Below, one piece after another: positions 34,016-48,500 of a stretch of 64,000 nucleotides of DNA; position 1 is the first letter of the stretch, and each line of letters opens with the position of its first letter. The stretch comes from Patiria pectinifera. Taxonomy: Eukaryota > Echinodermata > Asteroidea > Valvatida > Asterinidae. The stretch lies in assembly GCA_029964075.1 (NCBI GenBank), contig CM057142.1, forward strand, positions 635,770 to 699,769. The letters run 5' to 3'. The position numbers and the translations under genes are program-made. The notes under the pieces were generated by a model. It was not told where the DNA came from. It did not search any database and worked only from the letters and a program-made list of their open reading frames with translations.

Positions 34016-34451
34016 CCCTCCGACGCAGAAAGCCCATTTACTAACACGCTTACAGTAAGGGGTCCCTCCGGGGACCCAGATATTTAGCGCCTTGGTTTGA
34101 GGCTACACAACACTCTATCTATATGTATACAATCTCGACATGTCTGTAGACTATAAATAAGGAGGTCATTGACAGGAAACAGATGTTGTATACATAGTCT
34201 GTGGTCAAGTCGTGCACTTGGCTATCCGCAAGTGACTTTGTTTTGTGCACGTGTATATGGGCAGCCCAGGTTGTCAGGCTCAGATATGCCTGACCCGGGG
34301 TCACACACTAAAGGTGACTGCATATATCCGTAGAGGGTGTCTCTTGCTAGGATTAGATGGAAGATCACCAGAATTGGTTGGAAATATTTTTTTTTATTAA
34401 GGTAATTAACCAAATTGGGTCCCCAAAAGGGCTAGTTTCTGCGTCGGAGTG
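34016..34451. mobile_element. piggyBac-like MITE with TTAA target site
   Basis: Starts CCCTCCGACGCAGAAAG and ends TTTCTGCGTCGGAGTG, flanked by TTAA at 34012-34015 and 34452-34455. Subterminal GGGGTCCCTCCGGGGACCC (34058-34077) and TTGGGTCCCCAAAAGGG are typical palindromic features of this class. TTAA targeting with CCC-type ends fits piggyBac (Kolobok is the alternative). 436 bp, no transposase. Confidence 0.85.
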
Positions 34452-34811
34452 TTAAAAGGCTGGGTTACATTATCGAATATGAAGTTTCCAACCCAAGACC
34501 TGAGCCAACTGTTCTTCATTCGAACAAAAGATATGGTGCTTCAATAAACACGTAAATTTTTTTTGTCGGTAATGCAACATACCCGACTTGTGTAGATACG
34601 TAACGGATAGTAGCCGTGACCACATGACAGTTTTGAAATTAAACATTGCATAGACAAGTAGCATGCAATAACTGTTGACCTGTTGTATGTCATATTCTAA
34701 GTTGTTTTATCTTCGAATATATGCCAAATAATTTGTGTCTAGTTATATATTCGTAATTTCATTGAAGTTGGGATTTGTCATTCTCAGGGATATCTTGTTT
34801 TTGGACACGAC

Positions 34812-34946
34812 ACGGAACGAAATAATTATTTCGAGGGAACGAAATAATTATTTCGAGGGAACAAAATATTATTTCGAGGGAACGAAGTATTATTTCGACG
34901 GAACGAAATATTATTTCGAGGGAACGAAATAGTATTTCGAGGGAAT
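34812..34946. repeat. Minisatellite of GAACGAAATAATTATTTCGAGG units
   Basis: Five to six units of about 23-24 bases, each itself palindromic (GAAATAATTATTTC). The number of in-register units and the translated repeat YYFEGTK are by-products of the period. Confidence 0.85.
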
Positions 34947-34949
34947 GGA

Positions 34950-37760
34950 ATTTTTTTCAAACCTGTCCCCTTACGGGCTCCGTGTACTTGCCAAAGTAGC
35001 AGAATACATCAGTTGCTTTTGAGGGATTTGTGATTTTACTTTGGTTGTATAAGTTTGTTCTATTATATACGTTTTCTTTGAGATATTCGAGATACCGGTA
35101 AGTAACTTGTGGGTTTTTAATTTTTTAAATTAATTGTAAATTATTTGTAACGATACATTATAACTTCGTTCTACCCAAAACTCCCAAAAGACCTAATTTT
35201 GTCATCGGATGTTTATTTACTGATTTCCCCACAAAATACCGTGGACAATTAGGGAAAAATTCTAAATTCGGCCCACTAACTTTTCCTTTAATAGGCCTAC
35301 GTATGCCATACCTTTATTTGCATCGATGCAAGTTATGGAAGATTGATTTTAAAACTTTCTATACAGTGGCCGCGCATTGTTTGGGCAGCTCGCAGATTGC
35401 CCACACTGCAAAGCTAAGCCTAAAGGTATATTATTATAAAAAGTTGTTTTGGGGTTTCTGTATTCATTCATAAAATTTGTAGAAAAAAATAAAACCTTGA
35501 AAATGACATAATTATATTCTATTGATATATACATGCAACATACTGAAGTAATCAATTAACAAGTAGAAAACACCCGGAGAGCGCAACCTCCGCCAATTAG
35601 GCTAAGCAATTCCCCGCCATATTGTTTAATATATATATAGGTTTTCCCGGCGAATTTCCGATTTTTTTCTAATCAGTTTCATTATCAGCCATTCAAATTA
35701 ACATGATAAGTTTATTCTGTCCACTCGGCTTCTCCTTGCCTATTTAAAATTCTCATTGAGTATTACGTAAGCCCCACTGACCAATGACAAACTAGGTGTG
35801 GCTTAATTATTTAAACGTCACAGGCTCAACAAAACATGGTTTGGCTAGCTCTCCTATCCCCGGAATGTTGGGTATGAGAGCCTCAATAAAGTACATTGCG
35901 TTACCATCTACATAAGACACATTGCAATTTCCAATGTACTAGATTCAGGCCACATAAAAATAAATCTTGTTTCTACAACCAATAAAGAGTAAATTCATTT
36001 TATTAAAATGAAGTCACTCTGTGGCAGTCACAGAAACTCGAGTATTGCACCGAAGTAATTAAAGCGCAAACCTACTGAAATTGTTCAGGTCATATCATTT
36101 TCCCACAATCCTGATTATCACTAGTTATCAGATTTGACACAGAGGGCGCTCGCCGCCAAAGTTTGACTTGGGTAAAGTCTACTTTTTTCACTCAGCTCTA
36201 AAATTAGTCAGGTGCTGTAAACTTGTAATTTGTGTGTTGTGTTTACGTGGTTTACAATCTGGTATCCAGTTCACAAACACGGCGCTTATGATATGCAACA
36301 AGCGCGCGATTTTGGTGAGTTTTTGATTCGATGCGAACAGTTTTCTTCGTTTATTTTTGAAAATGAAGTAGGGCCTAGCCTATTAAGCCTATTAACTAAC
36401 AGAGTTAAATAGCTTGAGTAACTGATCCAGCTTCCAGCTAGCATGCTCATCAGTAGTCCGAAAATTTGGGACTCTCAATACTGTGTATGAGAGTCCCAAA
36501 ACTTAAGGTATCCATATTGTGCAAAAGTTTGTGCTGCATAATAAAGCCAGTGTGAATCAAATGTGCAAGTTTCTTACTCACTACAGTTTCTTCAATAATC
36601 CCCGAAACTTCTGCCCTGCAAAGTTATGCTGTGAGCATTGCATCACCAAAAATTCAGCGTTTAATTCTAATTTTGCAGGGAGTTATTGAAATCCAAACGT
36701 GAAACATCACGTTGATGTGTACTGCAATGCATTGTGCAAAAAGACTCCTCAGCTAAAACATTTTCATCGTGTAGATAAAACAGCGCCCTCTTGTTGATCT
36801 GAGTGAATGCAGAATGTTTCATTTTTAACAGAGGGCGCTATGCTCATTTGGCCATCGATTAAAAAACAAGTAAGTTGCAAGGTTTTCCTACACCTACCCA
36901 GAATACCTTGGGAATCACACCACCATTTCTAAAGCATGGAGAATGACGTGGATGGTTTTTGAACTGTCAAAAACTTGCCTTAAAATTGGATTTAAGGTCT
37001 CAAATTTTGCAGGTGACATGCTTGCAACTTAAGCATTTTGATGTTTGTGTTTTGTGGGCATTAATTAGCCAAATGGTGAGTAAAAAAACGTCAGTAGTAA
37101 TTTTGCACGTTTTTATGCACTCACGGTCCCAGTCTGGCTCATCAGGAATTCACACGTAAATTCCTGATGAGCATCCTATGCATGGCTGGAGTTTACTGAT
37201 TCCCATATCTGGCCATCACCTGTCACCCTGTGCACAAACCCTATGGGACTGGTCTGAAAATTTCTGTTTTCTCAGTAAAATTTCAAAATTTATCCCTGCT
37301 AATTTTGACTTTTAATTTTAGGACATAGGCTATTATCACTTTCTGATGGCTGAAAAGGGGGGACTACTTTTCTATCGCTTTAAAGAGGGTGAAACAAAGT
37401 CTGATATAATATCATAAATATGAAAATCAAAACTTGACAAAAATTCTACATTTTCGGGTACATGTTCCAACTCCAAGTGTGGCCTTTAATTAACGGAGGT
37501 AGTCCAGTAAATTTGCCACATTTATGGGGCTACCGGCTAGGTAACGGTAGGCCTACTGTTGTGGACCGTCGGTAGTACATTGCTGAATATTGCATCCTGG
37601 ATAAACAAGCCAATGGCAATGTAGTTTATGCACAAATCTATGGGGGTAGTGATAGTGAACCAGTGAAACTTTAAATGTTGTTTCTTCAGTATTTTTTTTC
37701 AAAATTAACTGATACAATATAAATAAGTTAATATTATAAGAAATATAATTTGTCTTGGTT
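34950..37760. other. Long AT-rich non-coding region
   Basis: No gene supported. 35633-35695 resembles 5022-5085 and 36297-36410 resembles 12822-12915, both dispersed repeats. The frame at 36230-36412 has no domain. Confidence 0.45.
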
Positions 37761-37770
37761 GTAAATAAAA

Positions 37771-38338
37771 GGCAGTGGATATTTTGCCGGAGACGGCAAA
37801 CCTTCAGTAAACGTTAGTTTGCCGGATATGCACTGAACATGCGCAGTTACTGTTTTTTTGTACTTAAACATTTTCCGGTGACAAATTTTAGTCTGGCTCC
37901 ATGCCAATATTATCGTTGTATTTTTGTATTAACAAGATGGGAATCAGACCATTTTATAATTTCGGACTTTATTTCCCTTTAAAAAAAAATCCTCCAGAGC
38001 CACAAATCTGAAAAAGAAAAAGTAGTACTCTGCAATAAAATGTTTGAGACATATTAAAATAATAAAAGAAGAATATTCTTATTTATTTGGGGATTGAAAA
38101 AAAAACAACTTAAAATTGTGGCGGGGTCAGGATTCGAACTCGGGACATCCCACTCACTAGAGCTATTGCTTAACCACTGCACCGACTGTGCTACACAACT
38201 TTGGTGGGAATTTAATACCTGTTATAATTCAGCCCTATCTTAAAGAGTACAGCGCCCTCTGTTGAAATGGATTGCCGCCGGCAAACCTTTAGTAAACGTT
38301 AGTTTGCCGGCGTTACCTCCGGCAAAATATACACTACC
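37771..38338. mobile_element. MULE-like element carrying a tRNA-like SINE head
   Basis: Inverted termini GGCAGTGGATATTTTGCCGG and the complement of CCGGCAAAATATACACTACC. Exact 9-bp target duplication TAAATAAAA at 37762-37770 and 38339-38347. The subterminal part repeats GGCAAACCTT...AGTAAACGTTAGTTTGCCGG on both sides. Internal positions 38118-38199 are a minus-strand tRNA-like unit. 568 bp, no transposase. Confidence 0.88.
38118..38199 (-). repeat. tRNA-derived SINE head
   Basis: On the minus strand: box A-like GTGCAGTGGTTAAGCAA and a perfect box B GAGTTCGAATCC, with CCCGCCAC at the 3' end. The Leu/Ser-type length suggests descent from a class II tRNA. It lies inside the MULE-like element. 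Confidence 0.7.
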
Positions 38339-38339
38339 T

Positions 38340-39190
38340 AAATAAAATTTATCCTAAATTTTTCACTTGGCCTGGCTTAGGCCCTATCTTGAATTTTTAT
38401 TATTTTTATTTAGGCCTACCACCAGTCATCAGGCCCAGAGGAACAATTGTGATTGGTCAGTGTTTGAGGCATGTGCTTAAAATTGGTTTGATTCTGATCT
38501 GCCAATATTGACAGGGACATAGTCCTGAGTCGTGAAACTGGTATCTAAAAAGGGATTCCCTGGTCAAAAAAAATTGGGACTCTCAAAACTGTTCTGAAAG
38601 AGTCGCAAACTTAAGGTAGTAAAAACATGCAACACAAGAAAATAGACTGGCACGTGAAACAACCAGTCCAACAACCCTTTTTACTGCATCAATCAGCTGC
38701 GTCCAAAGAAACCTGGTACCTAGTCTCAATTTCTTCATATGTATGCATTCTCTCTATTGACATATGCCACCAGACGATTTAGGGGTCAGTCTTTTCAAAA
38801 AATTGGACGTGTACTAGTCTATAATAGGCTTCAAATTGAAATCACTTGGCTTCACTCTCAGATGCAAAATGTTGAAGAAAAGGATCCTTTAAGAATTGAA
38901 TTCAGACCTCAACCTTGGCTGGTGACGTACTGAGGACCTTGTCTTTGCCTCGTGAAAATTTTGGAGAATTGTGTCAGTTAAAGAGAGAGAAAAGTTGTCC
39001 TGATGTGTTTTTGCATGTTTTTCTGCACTCAAGGTCCCAGTCTGGAGAATCCTCAAAACTTTCTCTGATTTGTGCTTTGCCTTAAAAAGACAGAAACCAA
39101 CCCAACGCATACCAAAACTGTTAGATTTCACCCCCAAACAGCCACAATGAGCCGGAAAACTTCCGAATATGCCGCCTGAGATGTTGGTAA
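38340..39190. other. Non-coding stretch upstream of the WDR27-like gene
   Basis: No gene supported; frames at 38739 and 38889 have no recognisable domain. Confidence 0.35.
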
Positions 39191-39192
39191 TC

Positions 39193-39401
39193 AATAAGCC
39201 CTTTCGGAGTTCCAACTGCGCATTCATAACCTGTGACAACGCGCATTGTTTGTCTCAAATGGCCTTTGACATCATCGCGCCACTGACTTTACAAAAAGGC
39301 TGTTTGTGCATTGTGGGTACTGTCAAAGGGCATTTGAGACAAACAATGTGCGTTGTCACAGGTTACGAATGCGCGCAGTTGGAACTCCGAAAAGGCTTAT
39401 T
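39193..39401. repeat. Hairpin MITE
   Basis: Near-perfect inverted repeat with arms of about 85-90 bases: AATAAGCCCTTTCGGAGTTC on the left and GAACTCCGAAAAGGCTTATT on the right, with GTTTGTCTCAAATG mirrored inside. It lies about 160 bases upstream of the WDR27-like start codon. Confidence 0.85.
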
Positions 39402-39564
39402 GTAAATTGTTTAAAAAGAGTGATAGGCTTGTGAATTTGAAAAAAAAAATCAAATAGTAACGTTATTTTTGACCTGCCCGTCCTTATTGGAAATTGACGG
39501 CATTGTTTTTTATCCAATATAGTGGACTGCTAGATGCATGTAAACCAGCTGGCAAGAATTCATC

Positions 39565-42500
39565 ATGGCTGCCATACATCAAAGCACCCTGACCACACCG
39601 TTCGCACCCTCGCATCTCCAGCTTGGATGTAATGGGGTCTACCTGGCACTGCCAGTCGCTAAGTCGGTGGGAGTCTGGAGCTTACAGAGCTTGAGCTCCA
39701 AGGTAGTGCCAAGACATCGTTCAGGACTACAGTATAAAAGTAGTTTCCTGCATTAACCTGAATTCCCATTACGCCTGTGCATCGGAACCGGGCACCCGAG
39801 TACCTGACTGTTGATGTCAGGAATCGTTTACAGATTATGGGATCGGGAACCCGTAACCAACTTTACAAATTTCTTAGTATCAATGAAAAAGAAAGATTGT
39901 AAATGTCATTTTTGGGGAATTTTTCAAAATGAAAACCATGCTACATGGGAAAGCAAAACATAATGCACATTTAAGATGCTCGCTAAAGTTACTGTAGTTT
40001 TCACCATAAAGCTATAGAGCTAACTGTACACTTGTACTTTGCTGCATTGATGCATCAATGTGGAAGTATTATCTTGCGGACCTTTATGAAAAATCTGAAC
40101 AGGAACCCCCGAGATTTGAAATTTGGGACGTTGGCTTTTTAACGGTCCCTGGGTACCCGTGTTTTTATCAATCGGGTACCCGATTCCTGTACTATCCACA
40201 ATGCACACCCCTAATTCCCATACCATGGAGTCAAGTGCAGTGGCCTCGTGGACTGGGGCGTTATACTCAAGATCTGCTGGTAATTCTGCAGGTTGTGGGT
40301 TCAAGCCCAATCTTACGTGTTGTGGTGCCTGCATAGAGCTATATTAAATTACTAAAGCGCTAACTCCTCATTCTGCGCGCGGAGACGCTTTGAAGACGTC
40401 CTGGGCGCAGGCATCATGTGCGCGTTTGTAGAACATAATGAAATTAGATGGATTGAATTTTGAAAGTGTACTCTAAATGCAACGCGCAAGTAGAACATAT
40501 GCAAACAACTTCAAGCGCATCATTGACGGTTCAAAACATAGATATTCTATATCTATGGTTAAAAAAAAAACGTGACGGCAAAAAGCATCTGCAGCAAATA
40601 CGTGCACGCGTTGCGCTGTTTGCGTAGAGCAAAATGACACACTCATTTGCTGATCGAGCATTTCGGTTTTGGGCGTATTGGCTTCGATAACGCATCGGTT
40701 TGGAATACAAACGCAGATATGCAAATAGCCGTACAAAAGCCGTACAAAATTTGTAGGTCTCCATAGGTTTGTGCACAAACATGGATGCGCCCAGCAGGCA
40801 TTACTTTGTACACGAAGTTAGCGCTCTAGTAATTTAATATAGCTCTATGGGTGCGTGTGTCCTTGGGCAAGTCACTTTGTCACAAGTGGCTTCTCCCCCG
40901 TGGAGTATTTGGGTACCTGTGTGGGCAGAGGTGATGACAATGATGCTTTATCTACATGTGAACTTGTGACTTCAGACTGATGCAAGAAAATAGGCTCCCT
41001 TATTAGGCCAAAGAAATATAAGTCAGTCTCTGGTCAGCGCGCGCGTCGATTTTAATCATGCTCGTCAATCTTTTTTTTCCCAAAATGTTCCGCAGTAGCT
41101 CCAACAGCGCCCTCTATTGCCACCCCACCTCATTTTTTTTTACCAAAGAGCACCAAGGAATGGGAAATTGCACCAAGGCAAATGATCGAGAGCACCAAAG
41201 CAAATTATGGGGACACCAGTGTACATGAGGACACCAAAAAAGCAAAATAGTACCCCACCTTGTCTGTACAATCCAAGCTTGAAGAAAAAAAAAAAGCACA
41301 AAAAAAAAAAAAAAGCCGCATCCCCGCGTCAATTCCGGAACTTTGGTCTGACCAGAGTCCGAATATTTTTTTTTTTGGCCTTATTAATGTGTAATATAAT
41401 TTTTTTAAAATTTTGGCCTCAAGAAAGTAATGAATTATGTGCAATATCCTTAATTTCTAGCCACTAGTCTTGGAAGCACACAAGAAGAAGCTGAGTTGTC
41501 TCTGCTTTGGGCGTCAGCACAACCCCACCCTGCTCTGCTCAGCCGCAGAGGATTACATCATTGTCTGGAATGTGGAACAGGCGAGGAATACCTACGACCT
41601 GGGTAGGTAGACAGTTGTCTTTTCTGTCCCCACCACACAGGGAAAAAAACCATCAGATCATTTGGCATGTTTCAGAATAATTTAACACCCCCCCCCCCTC
41701 GGAAGAAAAAAAATAAAATATTGAGTTTTAGCAGCTTTCATTGGCAGATTTGTATTTGCAAATTGTCATTCTATAAATTTAGGGTCCAAAGTGTGACATT
41801 TTCCCTGTCTCTGTTACTTTGGAACTTTGTAATATGCCATTCCAGAATCATTAAGATTGACTGCAAATGATTTTTTTATTTCTTTGGTAGGACCAGTCAA
41901 ATCACAGTGAAATTTCAATTTAGGCCAGGAGTAACAGCAAATGAACAGTGATGCCTTTGAGTTCATTTGAGTAGGTAGCTAGTCACTTGACTTCAGACTG
42001 GAAAATGTTTGGGTGATTTGTGAATGAATTACAGGAAATTCACTACAACGTGGTTAAAGGTAAAATGGACCATTTGCAGCTATCCAAAGAGTAACAGACC
42101 TAATTATTGTAAAAACGCTTAATTGGTTTAAAGATAGTAATGGCACTAAACTCCCTGTGAAATGATTCCTTCTGGCATGCTGTCATTTTGAAGAAAACAA
42201 TAAAAGTGGGTCATTTCCAAAGATGTGTCCAGTGACACGTTTTTGGAAATTTCCGTTAGTAGTTGGGCGAATCCGTGGAAGCTTTGACACGACGCACATG
42301 CCTGCGCGGTTGCTATTAAAAATTCGTCGGTTCGGTGCGTGACATCGCTTAGCTACAACCGGCTGATTGAGAATGTGTCCAGGAAGTTGATTTTGGGCGC
42401 AATTCAAAATATGACTTGCAACTTTTGAATTGAAATCAAGATCCTAGAATATTGTTGTCTTGGAATATACAGCATTCATAGAGCTAAAACTTCATCAGGT

Positions 42501-45500
42501 TTAGTTATTAAGCGCCCGTCTAATTTGTCTTTAGATTTTTAGCATGTTTGTTGGTTCAAACGAAAAAAATGCATTGTCATTGTCTACTCTACCTTTAACC
42601 CACAAGGTTTTAACCAAAAACAATTTTAACCAAAAGAAAATACATTGGTGGGGTTATATCACGTGATCGCTAGACCACTGTCATAGAGTGCAAGGTACCT
42701 TGGTGTTTGTCCCTTGTTTGAATCCCCCAAATCCTTGTTCAGACTGCTATGTTTGCTGGGTGTGCAGGTGACCAGATACGAGGTCAGGTCATCGGCCAGT
42801 GCTTGGGGTACGTTCAGTACTGTAGTTTCAGCTATGACGATGCTTTGGTGGCTGTGTGTATCGGCTGCGAGGTCCTTATTCTTGACTCAAAGGTAAGAAA
42901 CTGCTCATACAGAAGATGGCAACAACAATTTTTAAACAATAATTTTAATACCACACCAATTTTTTTTCCTGACTTTCCACAAATGATTCTCACCGCAAAA
43001 TTTGTAGTTGCTTAAAGTGCGTTCCCCATGCTATTTACAACTTTCATCCCAAAAAATAAATTCCTTTTCTAAATTCATAAATGTTTAGCAATACAGAAGT
43101 TATTCACTTTTGAATGAGACCGACCAAAAACATAGGCCCGTGTTTAGTTATTTAATTATTACTTTATAATTTTGGATTATTGGCTGCCAGACAATAATTC
43201 CCTTCTTGTGGGGTAGGCTGGTTCCAGCCCCACAATCACTATTGATTATGTACAGACCGGGAGCCAGTCTGCTCGCAAAGTGGATCTGTTTGTGCCCATA
43301 ACATAAAGCTTTTTCAGAGAGTCATAGACGTCAAGAAAAGAAGGGGGGGGGGGGGAAAGGGTTTTTTGGTGGTTAGAATATACATACAAGTTGAAAATTT
43401 ATTAAAAAAAATTATCTAATTTGTTGAAGAGCATGGAAAACACACCTTTATTAAAAGGGTATATTGTAATTAAAACTTTTGCAGAAAATTTTGATTTGAA
43501 AAACGGATACATGTACCATTAAATTCTAAAATCTGTTTTATTGCTCATTGTGCAAATGTTTCTAATAACAAAGTCTTAAACCATACAGTTAACCTGTGTC
43601 CTGTTGTCTGTAATGCATTGCCCACTGAGTGAACATATCCATTTTGAGGGTAAAAGAAAATAAACGTAAGGTCCATCTTGAACCCTATGGTTCACCAGGC
43701 CTATGTTTATGTCCTTTTGTTTGGGCATGAACCCGAGTTTATTTCTAATCCCTGTGGATGCTATGCCCTTCCATCACAGGATGCTAGGGCTGTTCATCGG
43801 AACCGGGTACCCGAGTACCCGACAGTTGATGTCAGGAACCGGTTCCAGATTATGGGATGGGGTACCCGTAACAACTTTACAAATTACTTAGGAACTTCTT
43901 AGACAATGAAAAAGAAAGGTTTTGAATGTCATTTGTGGGGAATTTTCAAATGAAAACCAGGCTAAATGGGAAAACAAAACATATTTCACGTTTATGACGC
44001 TCATAAAAGTTGCAATTTACACCGTAAAGCTATAAAGCTCACTGTACACACTCACACTTGTATCTTTCTGTATTGGCGCACCGATCTGGCAGTATTATCG
44101 TGTGGACCTTTGTGACCAATACGAACAGCAACTTGCGAGATTTGAATTTTGGGGTTGGGTTTCTCTAACGGGTACCAGGGTACCCATGTTTTTTCTATCG
44201 GGTACCCGGTTCCCGTACTTCCCGTACATGCACACACCTACTGGATTGTCAGTACCTCGTCATACTCCTGGGCGGTGAGAGGCAAGATATGTCTTGCCCA
44301 AGGACACAACATATGGCCAGCAGCTGGATCTGAACCCCTGACACTCCGATCATGAGTCACAAACCCTAACCTTTTAAGCCACACTCTGAAAAGTTGTGAA
44401 CCAATAGATTCCTTTGTAAACTGCAGGTGGAGAGACTGGACACCACATTGGAGGGTCACATGGCCCCAGTGACCTGTGCAGAATTCTGCCCTCATCTACC
44501 CTCCATGTTGGTCTCTGTATCTGAAGATCGTACTTTCAAGGTGGGTAGGCAGTAGTGATTTTTGACATCTGCACTTGCACACATCAAAACTTGATGATTA
44601 TCACTTCTGAATGAACACTCCACCGTATACAGGCAATGTAGTGAAATACGCCAGTATTGCATACCCTCCAAAAATTTGATAGGAAATTGTACGCATCTTC
44701 AAGACTTTGGTCATGCATGATTGTCTATATTTAATTCACTTTAAGTTATTTCAAATCTTTTTCTTTTTAGTATCATATTTGTAAGTCTATCTTCGTCAAA
44801 TCAGAGTAAATTTGTTGCGATATAAATCTGAAGAGCCCCTGATTCCTCTATTTTAAGAATGCAACATTGGAAATGAAATGTTAATGAAAAAGTGAAATTT
44901 ATTTTAAGTATATTTCGAATAGAAATTCTATAGTCTGAATAATACCAAATTGCTTTTGTTTACAGATATGGGACATTACTAGAGGATGCCTCGTCTACCA
45001 GTCCTGTATAATATCAGGTATACCAAATTCTAAATATCTCAAAAAATGTCTGACACTTCTCAGAGACAGGGGCTAATTTGGTGCTAAATTTCGATGATGA
45101 AATTTATTATCCTGTGCAGTCATTCCATATGTGAAATTCGTGCCGAACTGAATTATCTGTTCAATCTATTAAAACTGATTAATCCAAGATATTTTCTCAG
45201 TATTTTAAGGATTCATTTTGTTCTTGTGTGTGTATTTTGTTAGCATCACCATTCCTCAGCCTTGCGATGAACACAAACAGTGAGTGTTTTGCTGTGGGAT
45301 CATCAGACGGCCAGGTAATGAATAGAGGTGTAATCCAATCATCATAAGTCATCACAAATCAATCACAAGTCAATCTAATGTTCACAACAAGTCCATCACA
45401 AGTCAATTGAAAGTCAATCGCTACTCAATCGCAAGTCAATCGCTACTCAATCGCAAGTCAATCGCAAGTCAATCACAGGTCGTCCATTGGCTTGTTCATG

Positions 45501-48500
45501 GATTTGTGATTGAGCTCTGAAAATGGTTGACTGAATTTGACTAGTCACAGTGCTTGCTTGAAATATAATCTGACTGTTGGTGACTAGCCTGTGTAAAAGG
45601 GATGGCAGGGGAGAGGATTGATTTTTTTGACTGTCTGTGACTGTTGAGACAGCAGGAGGGTTAATATACATGTACATTCATCTAACAGATACCCAGTCTT
45701 CCAACGTTAGCATTGTCTTAGTTCTTTTAGGCTGTGCGACACTGTCACAACTTTTGTCTTTTCAATTTCCTTTTCCTTTTTCCTTAGCCTCTAATCTAGA
45801 GAGGCTAAGTAAAAAAAAAATTGAATAATAATCATCTTGTTTTTTAAATTGTTGTCCATGTACACCAGGTGCGAATCTTTGATTTGACTGAAGGAAATGG
45901 ATATCGTTGTCTGCATCAACTAGACATTGCCAAGCTTCTGCGCACGCAGAGGGAAACAAAGGAATTAGACAAGAACAGCAGTACAGCTTCAGGTATGAAA
46001 CACAATAATAATGTTACAAATGTTTTATTTTGGTTTGAATAGACACAGTTCTATCCTGGGCCCAGTATCATGGCTCTGCTTACATAAGAAAAATTTCAGG
46101 GTTTGAACCCACGCACCACGGCACGTAAGTCGACACCGTAACCATTGGACCACTCCAATTAGTGTCTAGAATGATAAAATTTTGCATGCGGAGATGCCAA
46201 TTTTAATAGTGGGTTTTGCCCGTCTCATCCTTGAAATTGTAAGGTCCAAGGACCATTAGCAGCCATCCAGCTTGGAAGAGACCAGAAAACGATCAGCCAG
46301 TTGCCGATGGGACACCTGACGATTCTGACTTCTCGTCTGAAGCAGGGGAAGCTATCCTAGGGTTGCATTTTACCACCAAGGTGGCATCAACTGATCCGTC
46401 CAGTGGGGTCGCACAAAGCAAACCTCCATCTCTACTGCCGGACGACTCATTAATAGAGTACAGTATTTATTCCTTGAGTTTTTAAAATTTTGTAGATAAC
46501 AGATAAAAAAGTTAACCCTTGCTCTACTACACGCTTTAAAACACTTGATTATTCACGAAAAATTGCATCCCCCGTGCTATTTTCCAGATTCATTGTGAAA
46601 AATAGATTCCTTTTCCAAATTGCTGTTTTTCTTACACTACAAATGTTATTCACTTTTGAATGAGGCATCCACTGAAAAAAATCGACCCATGTCAATGTTT
46701 AGTTATTGAATTACAGTAAACTCCGGCTAAACCGACATTGTACAACTCGTCAAATCGCTCAAGTCGGCCGTCTGACTAAAGTCCCGGTTGTCCGTAATGC
46801 ATTTCCATTGAATTTTTTATGTCTTAAGTCGGCTTTTGTAAGTCGCCATTTTGCTAAAGTCGTCGTGTTACTCTCGGTCCCCTCTCCATAAAAAGCATTA
46901 CAAAATCCTTTGTCTAAGTCGGCATTCAACAAATCACGCATTGGCATCGAATTGTTGTACTGCGGTTGTATTGGCAAACTGTCCAGTGAAAAGTGGTTTC
47001 GCATGGCCTGTGATCGCTGCATGCACCGGTGTCGAAAAAGGGTGTCCTACTGCATACCACTATGCGGCGCTATAGGATCTTTGCTGCATACTGTGGCGAA
47101 ACAGACCCCTGACACTATTTGTGGCGGAACCGGTGATTGGCAGAACCCAGGGGGATTGGTCTTCTTTATCCCAGGACTCTAGCCAACTCCTATTATCCCA
47201 CACAAATATTTATTAACCTTGCGCAAGGATGAGCGGTTACCCTGACGCAAGGGGGGATATAGTTCATGAACGGCGGACTAAGCCTAGGGGCAGTTCGTTT
47301 GGTGGAAATATACCACCGTTTTGTGATTGCTTGACTCAAATGCGAACAGGGCACTAATTAATTATAATAACCTTCACAATGATCCAAATAATTATCACAG
47401 AGACAAATGTTTTCAAGGACGATCAATAATTGGTCTGATCAACTATTCAATAATCTTTATATACGTGTAAGGACACAATACTGGCTAACATTTAGGGTGG
47501 AACTCAATGTTGTCACTCCTGATAACTAAATAGTTGGGTAAAGTCTGTTTTGATGGTTTAACATGTTAGGTACAAGTATGAAGGGATAAATAAAATTTTA
47601 AAAAATCCACAATTTTATTTTTTTAGTGGTAAAATTCTTGATTTTGGTGAAAATTTACCTCGAAATACCACTTAAAAACGGGACATAACAAGTAAGCCTT
47701 TTTTAATGAATTAAAAACACGATTACAATTTATTTCCTCAGATGAATATTGTATTGAAGTTGTTAGTAATGGAATGAATTTTACAAATACAGCTAACCTG
47801 TATTCAAAATATTTCTGGTTTGTGCACAGGGACGCCAGATAAACTATTTAACGTAAGTTACGCTTGGTGTCCACCTATTTAGCATATTTACTGGGGTCTT
47901 TATAAACCCTCCGTAGTATATCCTACAGTAATTTCAGATGATAGAGTCTTCAGAAGCATAATATCAGTTCCTTTATACACAATGACATAAGTTTTTAAAC
48001 TTGACCTTTCCTTAATTCAGATTTAAGGGTGGGTCACCACTTTGGTGTCCACTTTTATTCAACATAATGAATGCCTAATTCATTATGTGTTAGGAGGGAA
48101 GGCCAAATACTCTAACAGTGATGTTGTACTCTACATGTGTACCAATATCTCTAATCACAATTAGGACATTTGATCTACATAAAAAAAAAATCAGTCATTC
48201 TACACTATGTAACTAACGTTAAATGGTGTCCACTAAATGGTGTAATAAAGCTACAGGGGTAGAAAAGTAAATAATAGCTAAATGGTTTGAAGAGCACATT
48301 ACTTTCTAAGGAGTATCTAGCAGTTTAAAATATTTACTGTGATATCCAGAGCAATAGGAGTACCAATGCCATGCATGTGATTTAACGTTAGTTACAGCTG
48401 GACACCAAAGTTGCATTAGTTACAATGTGCACTTAGTATAATACGATAGTTAATATCACCAAGCAACAACTTTCCAGTGGAATATTGCTGTTTATTAGTT

